Source: JAZGAE01 sp036475545 (GTDB lineage Bacteria > Pseudomonadota > Alphaproteobacteria > DATDPM01). From it: DNA of 30,615 bases. Under the pieces are notes generated by a model that searched no databases, was not told the DNA's origin, and saw nothing but the letters and a program-made list of their open reading frames with translations. The position numbers and the translations under genes are program-made. The DNA is taken from NCBI GenBank assembly GCA_036475545.1, contig JAZGAE010000008.1:1-30615 (forward strand), in the 5' to 3' direction. Positions 23,922 to 30,615 of the stretch are shown one piece after another (within the stretch, counting starts at the first letter, position 1; each line of letters begins with the position of its first letter).

Positions 23922-24897
23922 ATTCTGGAGAAGCGGCTTCGGGATCGCTCCGGCGCTGTTAGCCCCCCTGGGCGCAGGGTACCGGGCGGCCGGGCTGATG
24001 CGGCGCGCGTTCACCAGGGCCTGGCGGGCGCCGGTGCCGGTGATCTGCGTCGGCGGGCTGGTGGCGGGCGGATCGGGCAAGACGCCGACGGCGCTGGCCT
24101 TGGCCGCCTGGCTTCAACGGACGGGCAAGATCGTGCACTTCCTCGGACGCGGCTACGGCGGGCGGCTGGCGGAGCGGCGCGCGGAACCCGTGCTGGTGGA
24201 CGCCCTCCAGCACGCGGCGGCGGACGTCGGCGACGAGGCCCTGCTGCTCGCGGCCCAGGCTCCGACCTGGGTCGCCCGCGACCGCCGCGCGGCGGCGCGC
24301 GCCGCCATCGCCGCCGGCGCCGAGGTGCTGGTGATGGACGACGGCCACCAGAACCCGGCGCTGCACAAGGACCTGTCGTTGGTGGTGGTGGACGGGGCCT
24401 ATGGATTCGGCAACCGCCGCGTCATCCCCTCCGGGCCGCTGCGCGAGCCGATCCGCAGCGGGCTCGCCCGCGCCGACGCGGTGGTGCTGGTGGGCGAGAA
24501 CGTCTCCGGGGTGACCGCCAGCATAGCCAGGGGCATGCCGCTGCTGCGGGTGCGGCAGGTGCCGGGGCCGGAGGCGGAGGCGCTGAGGGACAAGCCGGTG
24601 ATCGCCTTCGCCGGGCTGGGGCACCCGGAGAAGTTCTTCGCCACGCTGACGGAGATCGGCTGTCAGATCCGCGCACGGCACGTCTTCTCCGATCACCACC
24701 CGTATAGCGCCGACGACATCGAGGCCATCTGCGAAGAGGCCCGGGGGCAGGATGCGGTCGCGGTCACCACGGCCAAGGACGCGGTGCGGCTGCCGGAGGG
24801 CATGGCGGAGAAGGTGCGCGTGCTCACCATCGCGATTGAGTGGGCCGACGAGCGGGAACTCGCCCGCCTCGTCGATCCGGTACTGAGGCATGCCTAG
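23908..24897 (+). CDS. lpxK: Tetraacyldisaccharide 4'-kinase
   Basis: Membrane-associated kinase that phosphorylates the 4' position of the lipid A disaccharide, making lipid IVA. Residues 49-61, GGLVAGGSGKTPT, form the Walker A loop. MRAPEFWRSGFGIAPALLAPLGAGYR is the N-terminal membrane-contact region, VLVMDDGHQNPALHKDLSLVVVDG contains the catalytic-type Asp-Asp-Gly-His, and VIPSGPLREP and FSDHHPYSADDI are further signatures. At 329 residues it is full length. It starts within the 3' end of waaA, so translation is probably coupled. Confidence 0.97.
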   Translation: MRAPEFWRSGFGIAPALLAPLGAGYRAAGLMRRAFTRAWRAPVPVICVGGLVAGGSGKTPTALALAAWLQRTGKIVHFLGRGYGGRLAERRAEPVLVDALQHAAADVGDEALLLAAQAPTWVARDRRAAARAAIAAGAEVLVMDDGHQNPALHKDLSLVVVDGAYGFGNRRVIPSGPLREPIRSGLARADAVVLVGENVSGVTASIARGMPLLRVRQVPGPEAEALRDKPVIAFAGLGHPEKFFATLTEIGCQIRARHVFSDHHPYSADDIEAICEEARGQDAVAVTTAKDAVRLPEGMAEKVRVLTIAIEWADERELARLVDPVLRHA

Positions 24898-24959
24898 TCA
24901 CGAGGGCCGCGCGACGACGCCCGAGGGTCACCCAGGGCCGCCACACATGCCGTCCTATT

Positions 24960-25871
24960 ATGATAGAGGGTACTAGGCGCAGGGGCTGGCGCCGGTCCTT
25001 ACGGCGCCGGGTCTTCTACCCCTTCGAGGCCCTGGCGGCGCGCTCGGCGTTTGCCGTCTTTCGCGCGCTTGGCGTCGAGGCCGCATCGAACCTCGGCGGC
25101 CGGATCGCCCGCCTGGCCGGACCCCGGCTCGCCCCCTCGCGGCAGGCGGCGCGGAACCTGAGACGCGCCTTTCCCGACAAATCGGACGCCGAGATCGACC
25201 GCATCGTGCGCGACATGTGGGACAACCTCGGGCGCGTGATCGGCGAATACCCGCACACTCGGGACATCGACGCCTATGGGGACGGCCGCATCGAGGTAAT
25301 CGGCGCCGAGAACATCGACGAACTGCGCGACGACGGCAGGCCCGGCCTGTTCTTCACCGCCCATTTCGGCAACTGGGAGATCACGCCGCCCATCATCACC
25401 CAGCGCGGCCTGCCGATCACCATCGTCTACCGCGCCGCCAACAACCCGGCCGTGGACGAGGTGGTGCGGAAGGCGCGCGATTGCGAGGGCGTCGAGCAGG
25501 TGCCGAAGGGCCCGGTCGGCGCGCGCCGGGCGATCGAGCTGCTCGGCAACGGCGGGCACCTCGGCTTGCTCGTGGACCAGAAGATGAACGACGGCATCCC
25601 GATTCCCTTCTTCGGCCGCGACGCCATGACCGCGCCGGCGCTGGCCCAGCTCGCGCTGCGCTACCACTGCCCGGTGGTGCCGGTCCGCTCCGAGCGGACC
25701 CGAGGCACCCGCTTCCGCGTGACCTTTTTCCCGCCGCTGGAAGCCGTCGATACCGGCGACCGCGACGCCGACATGGCCGCCTTCATGACGCGGGTGAACG
25801 CGATGATCGAGGGGTGGGTCCGCGAGCGGCCGGAGCAGTGGTTCTGGCTGCACCGGCGCTGGGAGGACTGA
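24960..25871 (+). CDS. Lipid A biosynthesis acyltransferase (LpxL/HtrB family)
   Basis: Late acyltransferase that adds a secondary acyl chain to Kdo-lipid A, 303 residues. The catalytic HX4E motif is HFGNWE (His135-Glu140), preceded by GRPGLFFTA. RNLRRAFPDKSDAEIDRIVRDMWDNLGRVIGEYPH is the family's acceptor-side signature; PKGPVGARRAIELLGNGGHLGLLVDQKMNDGIPIPFFGR and the C-terminal RPEQWFWLHRRWED complete it. ATG 24960 is the best-fitting start. It follows lpxK by 62 bp. Assignment as LpxL versus LpxM is not certain. Confidence 0.93.
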   Translation: MIEGTRRRGWRRSLRRRVFYPFEALAARSAFAVFRALGVEAASNLGGRIARLAGPRLAPSRQAARNLRRAFPDKSDAEIDRIVRDMWDNLGRVIGEYPHTRDIDAYGDGRIEVIGAENIDELRDDGRPGLFFTAHFGNWEITPPIITQRGLPITIVYRAANNPAVDEVVRKARDCEGVEQVPKGPVGARRAIELLGNGGHLGLLVDQKMNDGIPIPFFGRDAMTAPALAQLALRYHCPVVPVRSERTRGTRFRVTFFPPLEAVDTGDRDADMAAFMTRVNAMIEGWVRERPEQWFWLHRRWED

Positions 25872-25873
25872 GG

Positions 25874-25894
25874 GCCCGGGAAGAGCCTCCGGGC
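25874..25894. terminator. Possible terminator between convergent genes
   Basis: GCCCGG and CCGGGC pair across a 9-nt loop in the 32-bp gap between the acyltransferase and M23 peptidase genes. No T-tract is present, so this is weak. Confidence 0.3.
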
Positions 25895-25903
25895 TCGGCC
25901 CGA

Positions 25904-26809
25904 TCACGGCCGCGGGGCCGAGACCCGACCGCGCGCCTCGTCGCCCGCCTGCTCCGGCGCCGGCATGGCGCCCGCCAGAAGCGCCGGATCGAGGCCGACG
26001 CCTTTGAGGTGGACGCCCCAGTGAAGGTGCGGCCCGGTGGCGCGACCGCTGGCGCCGACGGCGCCGATCGGCGCGCCCCGCTCCACCGCGTCGCTCTCCT
26101 CGACCAGGATCTCGCTCATGTGGGCGTAGACCGAGGTGAGCCCGTGGCCGTGGTCGATGATCACCGTCTTTCCGGTGAAGAACATGTCGTCATGGACGAG
26201 CGCGACGACGCCTTCCGTGGGCGCCCTCACCGGCGCGCCCGAGTCGGCGGCGATGTCCAGCCCGAGGTGGGGCGCGCGCGGCTCGCCGTTGAGGATGCGC
26301 CGGCTCCCGTAGACGCCCGTGATCACCCCGACCACCGGCCACTCGAAGGGGCTCTCGAACAGCGGCGTCTCGCTTCGGCGGGCTCGCGCCGCCTTGATGA
26401 GCGCCGCCTCGCGCCGGATGCGCGCCAACGCCTCGGGCCCGGGGCTGACCTGGGCCTCCGGCAGTTCGTCGATACGCTGGACCTGGTATTGGCGCTGGGC
26501 CACCTCCAAGGGGATCTCGAGGCTGCGTCCCTCGGGCAACGTGACCGCGAGCCGCGAGCGCGGGCCGGCGCGGCGGGCGAAGCCCACTATGAAGCGCCCG
26601 TCGGCGGCCACCTCGACCGGCTTGCCGTCGTGAAGGACGACGGCGCCGGGCACCGTCCGGCCCAGCATGAGGCCCCCCTGCACCGCCTCGCCTTGCAAGG
26701 CGACGGGCGAGTCCTGCGCCTGGGCGGGGCCTGAAAGAGCGGCGAGCACGGCCGCGGCCGCCGCGAGCCGCAGCACCCCCGCCCGTACCTTAGTCCAAGG
26801 CGCGGTCAC
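25904..26809 (-). CDS. Secreted M23 (LytM-type) peptidase
   Basis: Exported zinc peptidase likely to cut peptidoglycan cross-links, 301 residues. The start is GTG 26809, overlapping the xseA stop (GTGA), and gives a signal peptide with hydrophobic core VLRLAAAAAVLAALSG and a likely cut after PAQA (31/32). The catalytic domain (about 150-280) has all zinc ligands, His181 and Asp185 (HLGLD) and His263 (HLHWG), with His230 (YAHMS) nearby, so it should be an active enzyme and not a degenerate LytM factor. FEWPVVGVITGVYGSRRILNG opens the domain. Coupled to xseA by overlap only; no functional link is evident. Confidence 0.93.
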   Translation of the reverse strand: MTAPWTKVRAGVLRLAAAAAVLAALSGPAQAQDSPVALQGEAVQGGLMLGRTVPGAVVLHDGKPVEVAADGRFIVGFARRAGPRSRLAVTLPEGRSLEIPLEVAQRQYQVQRIDELPEAQVSPGPEALARIRREAALIKAARARRSETPLFESPFEWPVVGVITGVYGSRRILNGEPRAPHLGLDIAADSGAPVRAPTEGVVALVHDDMFFTGKTVIIDHGHGLTSVYAHMSEILVEESDAVERGAPIGAVGASGRATGPHLHWGVHLKGVGLDPALLAGAMPAPEQAGDEARGRVSAPRP

Positions 26810-28254
26810 AGCAGCTTCCGCTGGCGCGTGTCGGCGGCCTTGGCCGTCTTGGCCTTGGTCCGTTTGGCCTTCGGCTCGGCGCCGGCGGGACCGGTGATCC
26901 GCGCCCCCACCTCGCCGTCGTGGAAGCGGACGAACACGTCCTCGCCGGCGCGGGTCTCGGCGGCCGCGGTCACCGGCTCGTGGACCGCGTCGTAAACGAG
27001 CGCGAAGCCGCGCTCCAGCACCTGCTCGTAGGAGTAGCTGTCGAGCAACTTGGCGAGGCCGTCGAGGCGCAGCCGAAGCTCGCGCAGGAAAGGCCGGATC
27101 GCGACCCCGAGCGCGCGGGCCGTCGAGTCCAGGGCCGCCGCCTTCTCTTCGATCTGAACCCTGGGGTGCCTCAGGACCAGACGGGCCGCGAGGTTCGCGG
27201 TCCTGTCCCAGAGGCGTTCGCGCAAGTTGTCGATGGCGTTCCTCAGCCGCTCGACCTTGTCGTCGAGGCGCTGGGTCCCGGCCTCGAGGAGCGCGCGCGG
27301 GTCGGGGAGCCCGCGCGCGAGACCTATGACCCGCTGGCGGCGCTCCTCGAGCATGCGCGCCATGGCGGCCACCAGCCGGCGCGAATCGTCGAGGAGCCGG
27401 GCCAACAGCTCCGCCCGCACCGGCACCGCCATCTCGGCGGCCGCGGTCGGCGTCGGCGCGCGCAGATCGGCCGCGAAGTCGACGAGCGTGGTGTCGGTCT
27501 CGTGCCCCACGCCGGTAACCAGCGGGATCTCGGAGGCGGCCGCCGCGCGCACCACCACCTCCTCGTTGAAGGCCCAGAGGTCCTCGAGGCTGCCGCCGCC
27601 GCGGGCGACGATGACGAGGTCCGGCCGCGGCACCGGACCTCCGGGGGCCAGGCGGTTGAAGCCCGCGATCGCGGCGGCGATCTGCTCCGCCGCCCCTTCG
27701 CCCTGGACCAGCACCGGCCACAGCAGCACGCGCCGCGGGAAACGGTCGGCGAGCCGGTGCAGGATGTCGCGGATGACCGCGCCGGTGGGCGAGGTCACCA
27801 CGCCGATCACCTCGGGCAGGAACGGCAGCGGCTTCTTCCTCTCCGGCGCGAACAGGCCTTCCGCTTCGAGCTTGCGCTTGCGGTCCTGCAGCAGCTTGAG
27901 CAGCGCCCCCTCGCCCGCCAGCTCCATCGACTCCACCACGATCTGGTACTTGGAGCGGCCGGGATAGGTGGTGATGCGGCCCGTGCAGATCACCTCCATC
28001 CCGTCCTCGGGCGCCAGCTTCAGCGGCGTGCCGCGCCAGCACACCGAGTCCAGCACCGCGGATTCGTCCTTGAGCGAGAAGTAGAGGTGGCCCGAGGCCG
28101 CCCGCTTGAAGCCGGAGATCTCCCCGCGCACGCGCACATTCGCGAAGGCGCTCTCGAGCGTGCGCTTGAGGGCGAGCGAGATGTCGCCCACCGAATAGAT
28201 CGGCAGGTTGGCGAGGGAGTCCTGCTCCGCGGCGGTGGAGGGCGGTTTACTCAT
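26806..28254 (-). CDS. xseA: Exodeoxyribonuclease VII large subunit
   Basis: Large subunit of the single-strand-specific exonuclease that degrades DNA to short oligonucleotides, 482 residues. The N-terminal OB-fold begins near YSVGDISLALKRTLESAFANVRVRGEISGF. The catalytic domain has GVVTSPTGAVIRDIL, VARGGGSLEDLWAFNEE and TGVGHETDTTLVDFAAD. A long helical region follows, and the C-terminus adds a basic tail (EPKAKRTKAKTAKAADTRQR). The 5' region faces purD. The small subunit XseB is not encoded next to it. Confidence 0.96.
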   Translation of the reverse strand: MSKPPSTAAEQDSLANLPIYSVGDISLALKRTLESAFANVRVRGEISGFKRAASGHLYFSLKDESAVLDSVCWRGTPLKLAPEDGMEVICTGRITTYPGRSKYQIVVESMELAGEGALLKLLQDRKRKLEAEGLFAPERKKPLPFLPEVIGVVTSPTGAVIRDILHRLADRFPRRVLLWPVLVQGEGAAEQIAAAIAGFNRLAPGGPVPRPDLVIVARGGGSLEDLWAFNEEVVVRAAAASEIPLVTGVGHETDTTLVDFAADLRAPTPTAAAEMAVPVRAELLARLLDDSRRLVAAMARMLEERRQRVIGLARGLPDPRALLEAGTQRLDDKVERLRNAIDNLRERLWDRTANLAARLVLRHPRVQIEEKAAALDSTARALGVAIRPFLRELRLRLDGLAKLLDSYSYEQVLERGFALVYDAVHEPVTAAAETRAGEDVFVRFHDGEVGARITGPAGAEPKAKRTKAKTAKAADTRQRKLL

Positions 28255-28273
28255 GGCGCCAACTTCTTATGAT
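28246..28273 (+). promoter_or_regulatory. Candidate purD promoter
   Basis: TTTACT (28246-28251) and TATGAT (28268-28273) are separated by 16 bp, in the region between divergent xseA and purD. Each box matches four or five of six consensus positions. It would give a leader of about 78 nt before purD. Confidence 0.4.
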
Positions 28274-28357
28274 ACTGCCGCGCCAACGGCAACCCAAGGA
28301 GCGGGCGCGGCGCGGCAAGGGTCCGGGAACGGATACCGGGGGAGCGAAGCGATAGCC

Positions 28358-29635
28358 ATGAAGGTCTTGGTGGTGGGAGCGGGCGGGCGCGAGCACGCGC
28401 TGTGCTGGGCGATCTGGGCCTCGCCGTTGTGCGAGCGTCTCTACTGTGCGCCGGGAAACGCCGGCATCGCGGAGGTTGCCGCGTGCCTGCCGATCGAGGC
28501 CGATAACATCGACGGCCTCGTCGCGTTCGCGGCGGACGAGGCGATCGACTTCGTCGTCATCGGCCCCGAGGCACCCCTGGTCGCAGGCCTCGTCGACCGG
28601 CTCGAGGACGCGGGCGTCAAGGCCTTCGGGCCGACCAAGGACGCCGCGCTGATCGAGGGCTCCAAGGGGTTCATGAAGGACCTGTGCCGGAAATACGGGG
28701 TGCCGACCGCCGACTATCGCCGCTTCCGCGACGCGGGCGAGGCCCGCGCGCATATCCGCGAGCACGGCGCGCCCCTGGTGGTCAAGGCCGACGGGCTCGC
28801 CGCCGGCAAGGGGGTGGTGGTGGCGGAGAGCGAGCAGGAGGCGCTCGACGCGGTCGACAACATGATGGTGAAGCGGGCGTTCGGGGCCGCCGGCGAGGAG
28901 GTGGTGATCGAGGACTGCCTCGAAGGCGAGGAGGCGAGCTTCATCGCGCTGGTGGACGGCGAGCACGTGCTGCCGCTCGCCTCCACCCAGGACCACAAGC
29001 GCCTCGGCGAGGGCGACGTCGGCCCCAACACCGGCGGCATGGGGGCCTACTCGCCGGCCCCGGTGATCAGCGACGAGATGGTCGAGACCATCATGGAGCG
29101 CATCATCACGCCCACGATCCACGGCATCGCCGCCGAGGGCAGGCCGTATGCGGGCGTGCTCTACGCCGGGCTCATGATCACCGACGAAGGCCCCAAGGTG
29201 CTGGAGTACAACGTCCGCTTCGGCGACCCCGAGTCGCAGCCGCTGGTGGTGAGGCTCAAGTCCGACATCCTGCCGGCGCTGGTGGCGGCGCGCGACGGGC
29301 TCCTGAACCACGTGGACCTGCGCTGGCGCGAGGAGGCGGCGCTGTGCGTGGTCATGGCCACCAAGGGCTATCCCGGGGCCTACGACAAGGGGAGCGAGAT
29401 CAAGGGGCTCGCGGAGGCCTCGGCGCTCGACGGCGTCACCATCTTCCACGCCGGGACCAGGGCCGAGGACGCCAGGATCCTGGCCAACGGCGGGCGGGTG
29501 CTGGGGATCACCGCCCTGGGCGGGACCATCGCCGAGGCGCAGGCGCAGGCGTATAGGGCGGTGGACCTGATCGACTGGCCGGAGGGGTATTGTCGCCGCG
29601 ACATCGGCTGGCGGGCGGTGGCCAGAGAAGGCTGA
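28358..29635 (+). CDS. purD: Phosphoribosylamine-glycine ligase
   Basis: ATP-grasp enzyme that joins glycine to phosphoribosylamine in the second step of purine synthesis, 425 residues. The N-terminal domain begins MKVLVVGAGGREHALCWAI, followed by CAPGNAGIAEVA and VVIGPEAPLVAGLVD. The ATP-grasp part contains VVKADGLAAGKGVVVAES, EECLEGEEAS-type sequence (EDCLEGEEASFIAL), QDHKRLGEGDVGPNTGGMGAYSPAP and LEYNVRFGDPESQPL. ATG 28358 is the only start that gives the canonical N-terminus; a GGGGGAG stretch lies 13 nt upstream. Divergent from xseA and convergent with the phasin gene. Confidence 0.97.
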   Translation: MKVLVVGAGGREHALCWAIWASPLCERLYCAPGNAGIAEVAACLPIEADNIDGLVAFAADEAIDFVVIGPEAPLVAGLVDRLEDAGVKAFGPTKDAALIEGSKGFMKDLCRKYGVPTADYRRFRDAGEARAHIREHGAPLVVKADGLAAGKGVVVAESEQEALDAVDNMMVKRAFGAAGEEVVIEDCLEGEEASFIALVDGEHVLPLASTQDHKRLGEGDVGPNTGGMGAYSPAPVISDEMVETIMERIITPTIHGIAAEGRPYAGVLYAGLMITDEGPKVLEYNVRFGDPESQPLVVRLKSDILPALVAARDGLLNHVDLRWREEAALCVVMATKGYPGAYDKGSEIKGLAEASALDGVTIFHAGTRAEDARILANGGRVLGITALGGTIAEAQAQAYRAVDLIDWPEGYCRRDIGWRAVAREG

Positions 29636-29683
29636 GCCCTTAAGGCGGGCCGGGGCCGGCCGCCGGTTCGCGCGGATAAGCTA

Positions 29684-29707
29684 AAGGCCGCCCGATCGGG
29701 CGGCCTT
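29684..29707. terminator. Bidirectional terminator between purD and phasin
   Basis: AAGGCCGCCC-GATC-GGGCGGCCTT is a perfect 10-bp stem with a 4-nt loop, in the gap between convergent genes purD and phasin. The A/T ends of the stem make it usable in both directions. Confidence 0.8.
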
Positions 29708-29737
29708 CGCCGGGAGTATCCTATTCTTAGCGGCGCG

Positions 29738-30169
29738 TCAGCTGGTGGAGGTGGGCCGCGAGACGATGGTCTTGACCTCGTCGAGGCCGGCCGCGACGCG
29801 CTTGTTGATGACGCCGAGGGTCTTGCTGTTGGCCTTGGTCGCCAGCTCGCCCAGCTCCCAGAGGTTGGCGAGGGTCTTCTGGTAGTTGCTCTTGGCGAGC
29901 TCCGCCATCGTCACCGCCGCGGTCTCGAAGGACCCCGCGGCCACGAGTGCGCGCACCGCCTCGGAGAACTCCTCGGTGGACTCGCTGACCATCTCGCTCT
30001 GGCGCTTGGCGATGGCCCGCGCGCCGTCGAGCGCCAGCTCGCCGGACTTGGTGATCGCATCCACGTTCTTGCGCTGGCTCGCCGCCACCGCGTCCAGGTT
30101 GACGCCGGGAACGTCGAGCCCCTCCAGGAGCCTGCCCGCGTCGAAGTATGCCGTACTGCCGTTCGCCAT
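29738..30169 (-). CDS. Phasin family protein
   Basis: A 143-residue phasin, an amphipathic protein that coats polyhydroxyalkanoate storage granules and limits their size. VNLDAVAASQRKNVDAITKSGELALDGARAIAKRQSEMVSES matches Phasin_2, with mostly helical sequence throughout, including EEFSEAVRALVAAGSFETAAVTMAELAKSNYQKTLANL. AAGGAG lies 8 nt before ATG 30169, a strong ribosome site. A promoter and two PhaR-type operators lie upstream, so expression should respond to polymer level. No polymer synthase or PhaR gene is in the window. Confidence 0.92.
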   Translation of the reverse strand: MANGSTAYFDAGRLLEGLDVPGVNLDAVAASQRKNVDAITKSGELALDGARAIAKRQSEMVSESTEEFSEAVRALVAAGSFETAAVTMAELAKSNYQKTLANLWELGELATKANSKTLGVINKRVAAGLDEVKTIVSRPTSTS

Positions 30170-30192
30170 CTCGTTATCTCCTTAACAAGAAA

Positions 30193-30208
30193 TTGCTGCA
30201 CTGCACAA
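30193..30208. promoter_or_regulatory. PhaR-type operator, promoter-proximal copy
   Basis: TTGCTGCACTGCACAA has the TGC-N3-GCA core reported for PhaR operators in Alphaproteobacteria. It lies between the -10 box and the ribosome site of the phasin gene, where a bound repressor would block transcription. Confidence 0.65.
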
Positions 30209-30217
30209 TTGACCGCT

Positions 30218-30246
30218 AACATGAGGTCTCGCGCGGCCCGTGTCAA
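30218..30246 (-). promoter_or_regulatory. Phasin gene promoter
   Basis: On the minus strand a perfect -35 box TTGACA (30246-30241) is followed after exactly 17 bp by CATGTT (30223-30218), a fair -10 box. The start point would be near 30211, giving a leader of about 40 nt. The promoter is bracketed by two PhaR-type operators. Confidence 0.65.
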
Positions 30247-30254
30247 GAAGAAAT

Positions 30255-30270
30255 TTGTGCAGTGCAACAA
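30255..30270. promoter_or_regulatory. PhaR-type operator, upstream copy
   Basis: TTGTGCAGTGCAACAA is the reverse complement of TTGTTGCACTGCACAA, which differs by one base from the promoter-proximal operator. The centres are 62 bp apart, about six helical turns, with the promoter between them. Confidence 0.65.
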
Positions 30271-30310
30271 AACCCCAATGGTCAAAGTATTGATGGTATC
30301 GATCTAAACG

Positions 30311-30387
30311 CCACTACATATTGTGGTACCCAGGCCCCGCATATGGGGTCCCGGCCACGGGGGACGGCGTATATTGCGTTGCGCAAT
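30311..30387. promoter_or_regulatory. Cluster of short palindromes between tadA and phasin
   Basis: Three inverted repeats lie here: CCAC-N8-GTGG (30311-30326), GGCCCC-N6-GGGGTC (30333-30350, one wobble) and ATTGCG-TTG-CGCAAT (30373-30387). They could terminate tadA or bind regulators of the phasin gene. Nothing distinguishes these options. Confidence 0.3.
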
Positions 30388-30412
30388 GACACGGCCCGCG
30401 CGCGCCCCGGGG

Positions 30413-30449
30413 AACGCAGCCGATTCCACCTGACCGGATTATGCTCTAG
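30413..30449. repeat. 37-bp dispersed repeat, copy 2
   Basis: Identical over 37 bp to 13186-13222. As in copy 1, the minus-strand start (CTAGAGCATAATCCGG) supplies the TAG stop, here for tadA (30448-30446). The flanking sequences of the two copies are unrelated. Confidence 0.9.
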
Positions 30450-30615
30450 CGGCGCTCCTCGAAGAAGGCGCGCAAGAGCGCGCCGCAGCGGCGCTCGTCG
30501 ATGCCGCCGAACACCTCGGGCTTGTGGTGGCAGGAGGGGGACTCGAACACGCGGGGGCCGTGGTCGACGCCGCCCGACTTGGGATCGTACGCGCCGAAAT
30601 AGAGGCGCCGGATGC
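30446..30615 (-). CDS. tadA: tRNA adenosine deaminase TadA, 3' end
   Basis: Partial gene, cut by the window edge; only the last 55 residues are visible. IRRLYFGAYDPKSGGVDHGPRVF is followed by ESPSCHHKPEVFGGIDERRCGALLRAFFEERR, the C-terminal part of TadA, which converts adenosine 34 of tRNA-Arg to inosine. The zinc ligands (HAE and PCxxC motifs) lie outside the window. The stop codon is part of the 37-bp repeat. This tadA is not a pilus gene despite the shared name. Confidence 0.9.
   Translation of the reverse strand, partial: IRRLYFGAYDPKSGGVDHGPRVFESPSCHHKPEVFGGIDERRCGALLRAFFEERR

Noticed and set aside
24947..24976. Nine-codon ORF (MPSYYDRGY) overlapping the acyltransferase start
   Set aside because: Could be a leader peptide, but nothing supports it: no attenuator structure and no conserved motif.
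25904..28042. Apparent 712-residue protein with the M23 domain at its end
   Set aside because: The N-terminal 410 residues are the wrong frame of xseA. The GTG at 26809 with a signal peptide and GTGA overlap is the sensible start.
13219..30449. The two 37-bp repeats as attachment sites of a mobile island
   Set aside because: The 17 kb between them is ordinary core genome (pilus, lipid A, purine genes) with no integrase or transposase.

Overview
The window is a GC-rich piece of an alphaproteobacterial chromosome. The gene families and gene orders (ctaC-ctaD-ctaB-small ORF-ctaG-ctaE; tldD beside ctaC; ubiA divergent from rsmE-gshA; msbA-DUF374-waaA-lpxK; DUF4170; Flp pilins with a TTAA-N7-TTAA CtrA-type site; a phasin with PhaR-type operators) all fit this class. 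A Rhodospirillales-like member is my best guess. No rRNA, tRNA, CRISPR array, insertion sequence or prophage was seen.

Layout. 53-5210 (minus) is the aa3-type cytochrome c oxidase operon, with both assembly factors (heme O synthase CtaB, copper chaperone CtaG) and a 43-residue single-helix protein. A 559-bp gap then leads into tldD and a pterin dehydratase-like gene (plus). 7668-10210 (minus) carries a chorismate mutase, glutamate-cysteine ligase and 16S rRNA methyltransferase RsmE; ubiA diverges from it. 11212-13218 is a looser stretch with an 85-residue orphan protein and a lone, AT-richer radical SAM/SPASM gene. 13219-16692 (minus) is a Flp/Tad pilus locus: two tandem flp pilin genes, a TadG-like protein and two TadE-like pseudopilins. 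A DUF4170 gene lies divergent from pmbA (tldE). A plus-strand outer-membrane cluster follows (19051-25871): CysQ-like phosphatase, MsbA, DUF374 acyltransferase, Kdo transferase, LpxK and a lauroyl-type acyltransferase. Next come xseA with an M23 peptidase (minus), purD (plus), a phasin (minus), and the 3' end of tadA at the right edge.

How the genes work together. The cox operon encodes terminal oxidase subunits I, II and III plus heme and copper delivery; ubiA supplies ubiquinone. MsbA, WaaA, LpxK and the acyltransferase form a Kdo-lipid A assembly and export line. TldD and PmbA/TldE are the two halves of one protease, encoded about 10 kb apart.

The unusual content is mainly at small scale. 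A 37-bp exact repeat supplies the stop codon of two unrelated genes. A 28-bp duplication with loss of a stop codon appears to have lengthened the DUF4170 protein. A PhaR-type operator pair brackets a good phasin promoter, and a canonical CtrA motif lies upstream of the duplicated pilin genes. Paired 16-bp direct repeats with a 21-bp period sit directly upstream of a candidate ctaC promoter. I did not find a convincing new multi-gene system; the best unexplained genes are the isolated radical SAM gene and its small neighbour.
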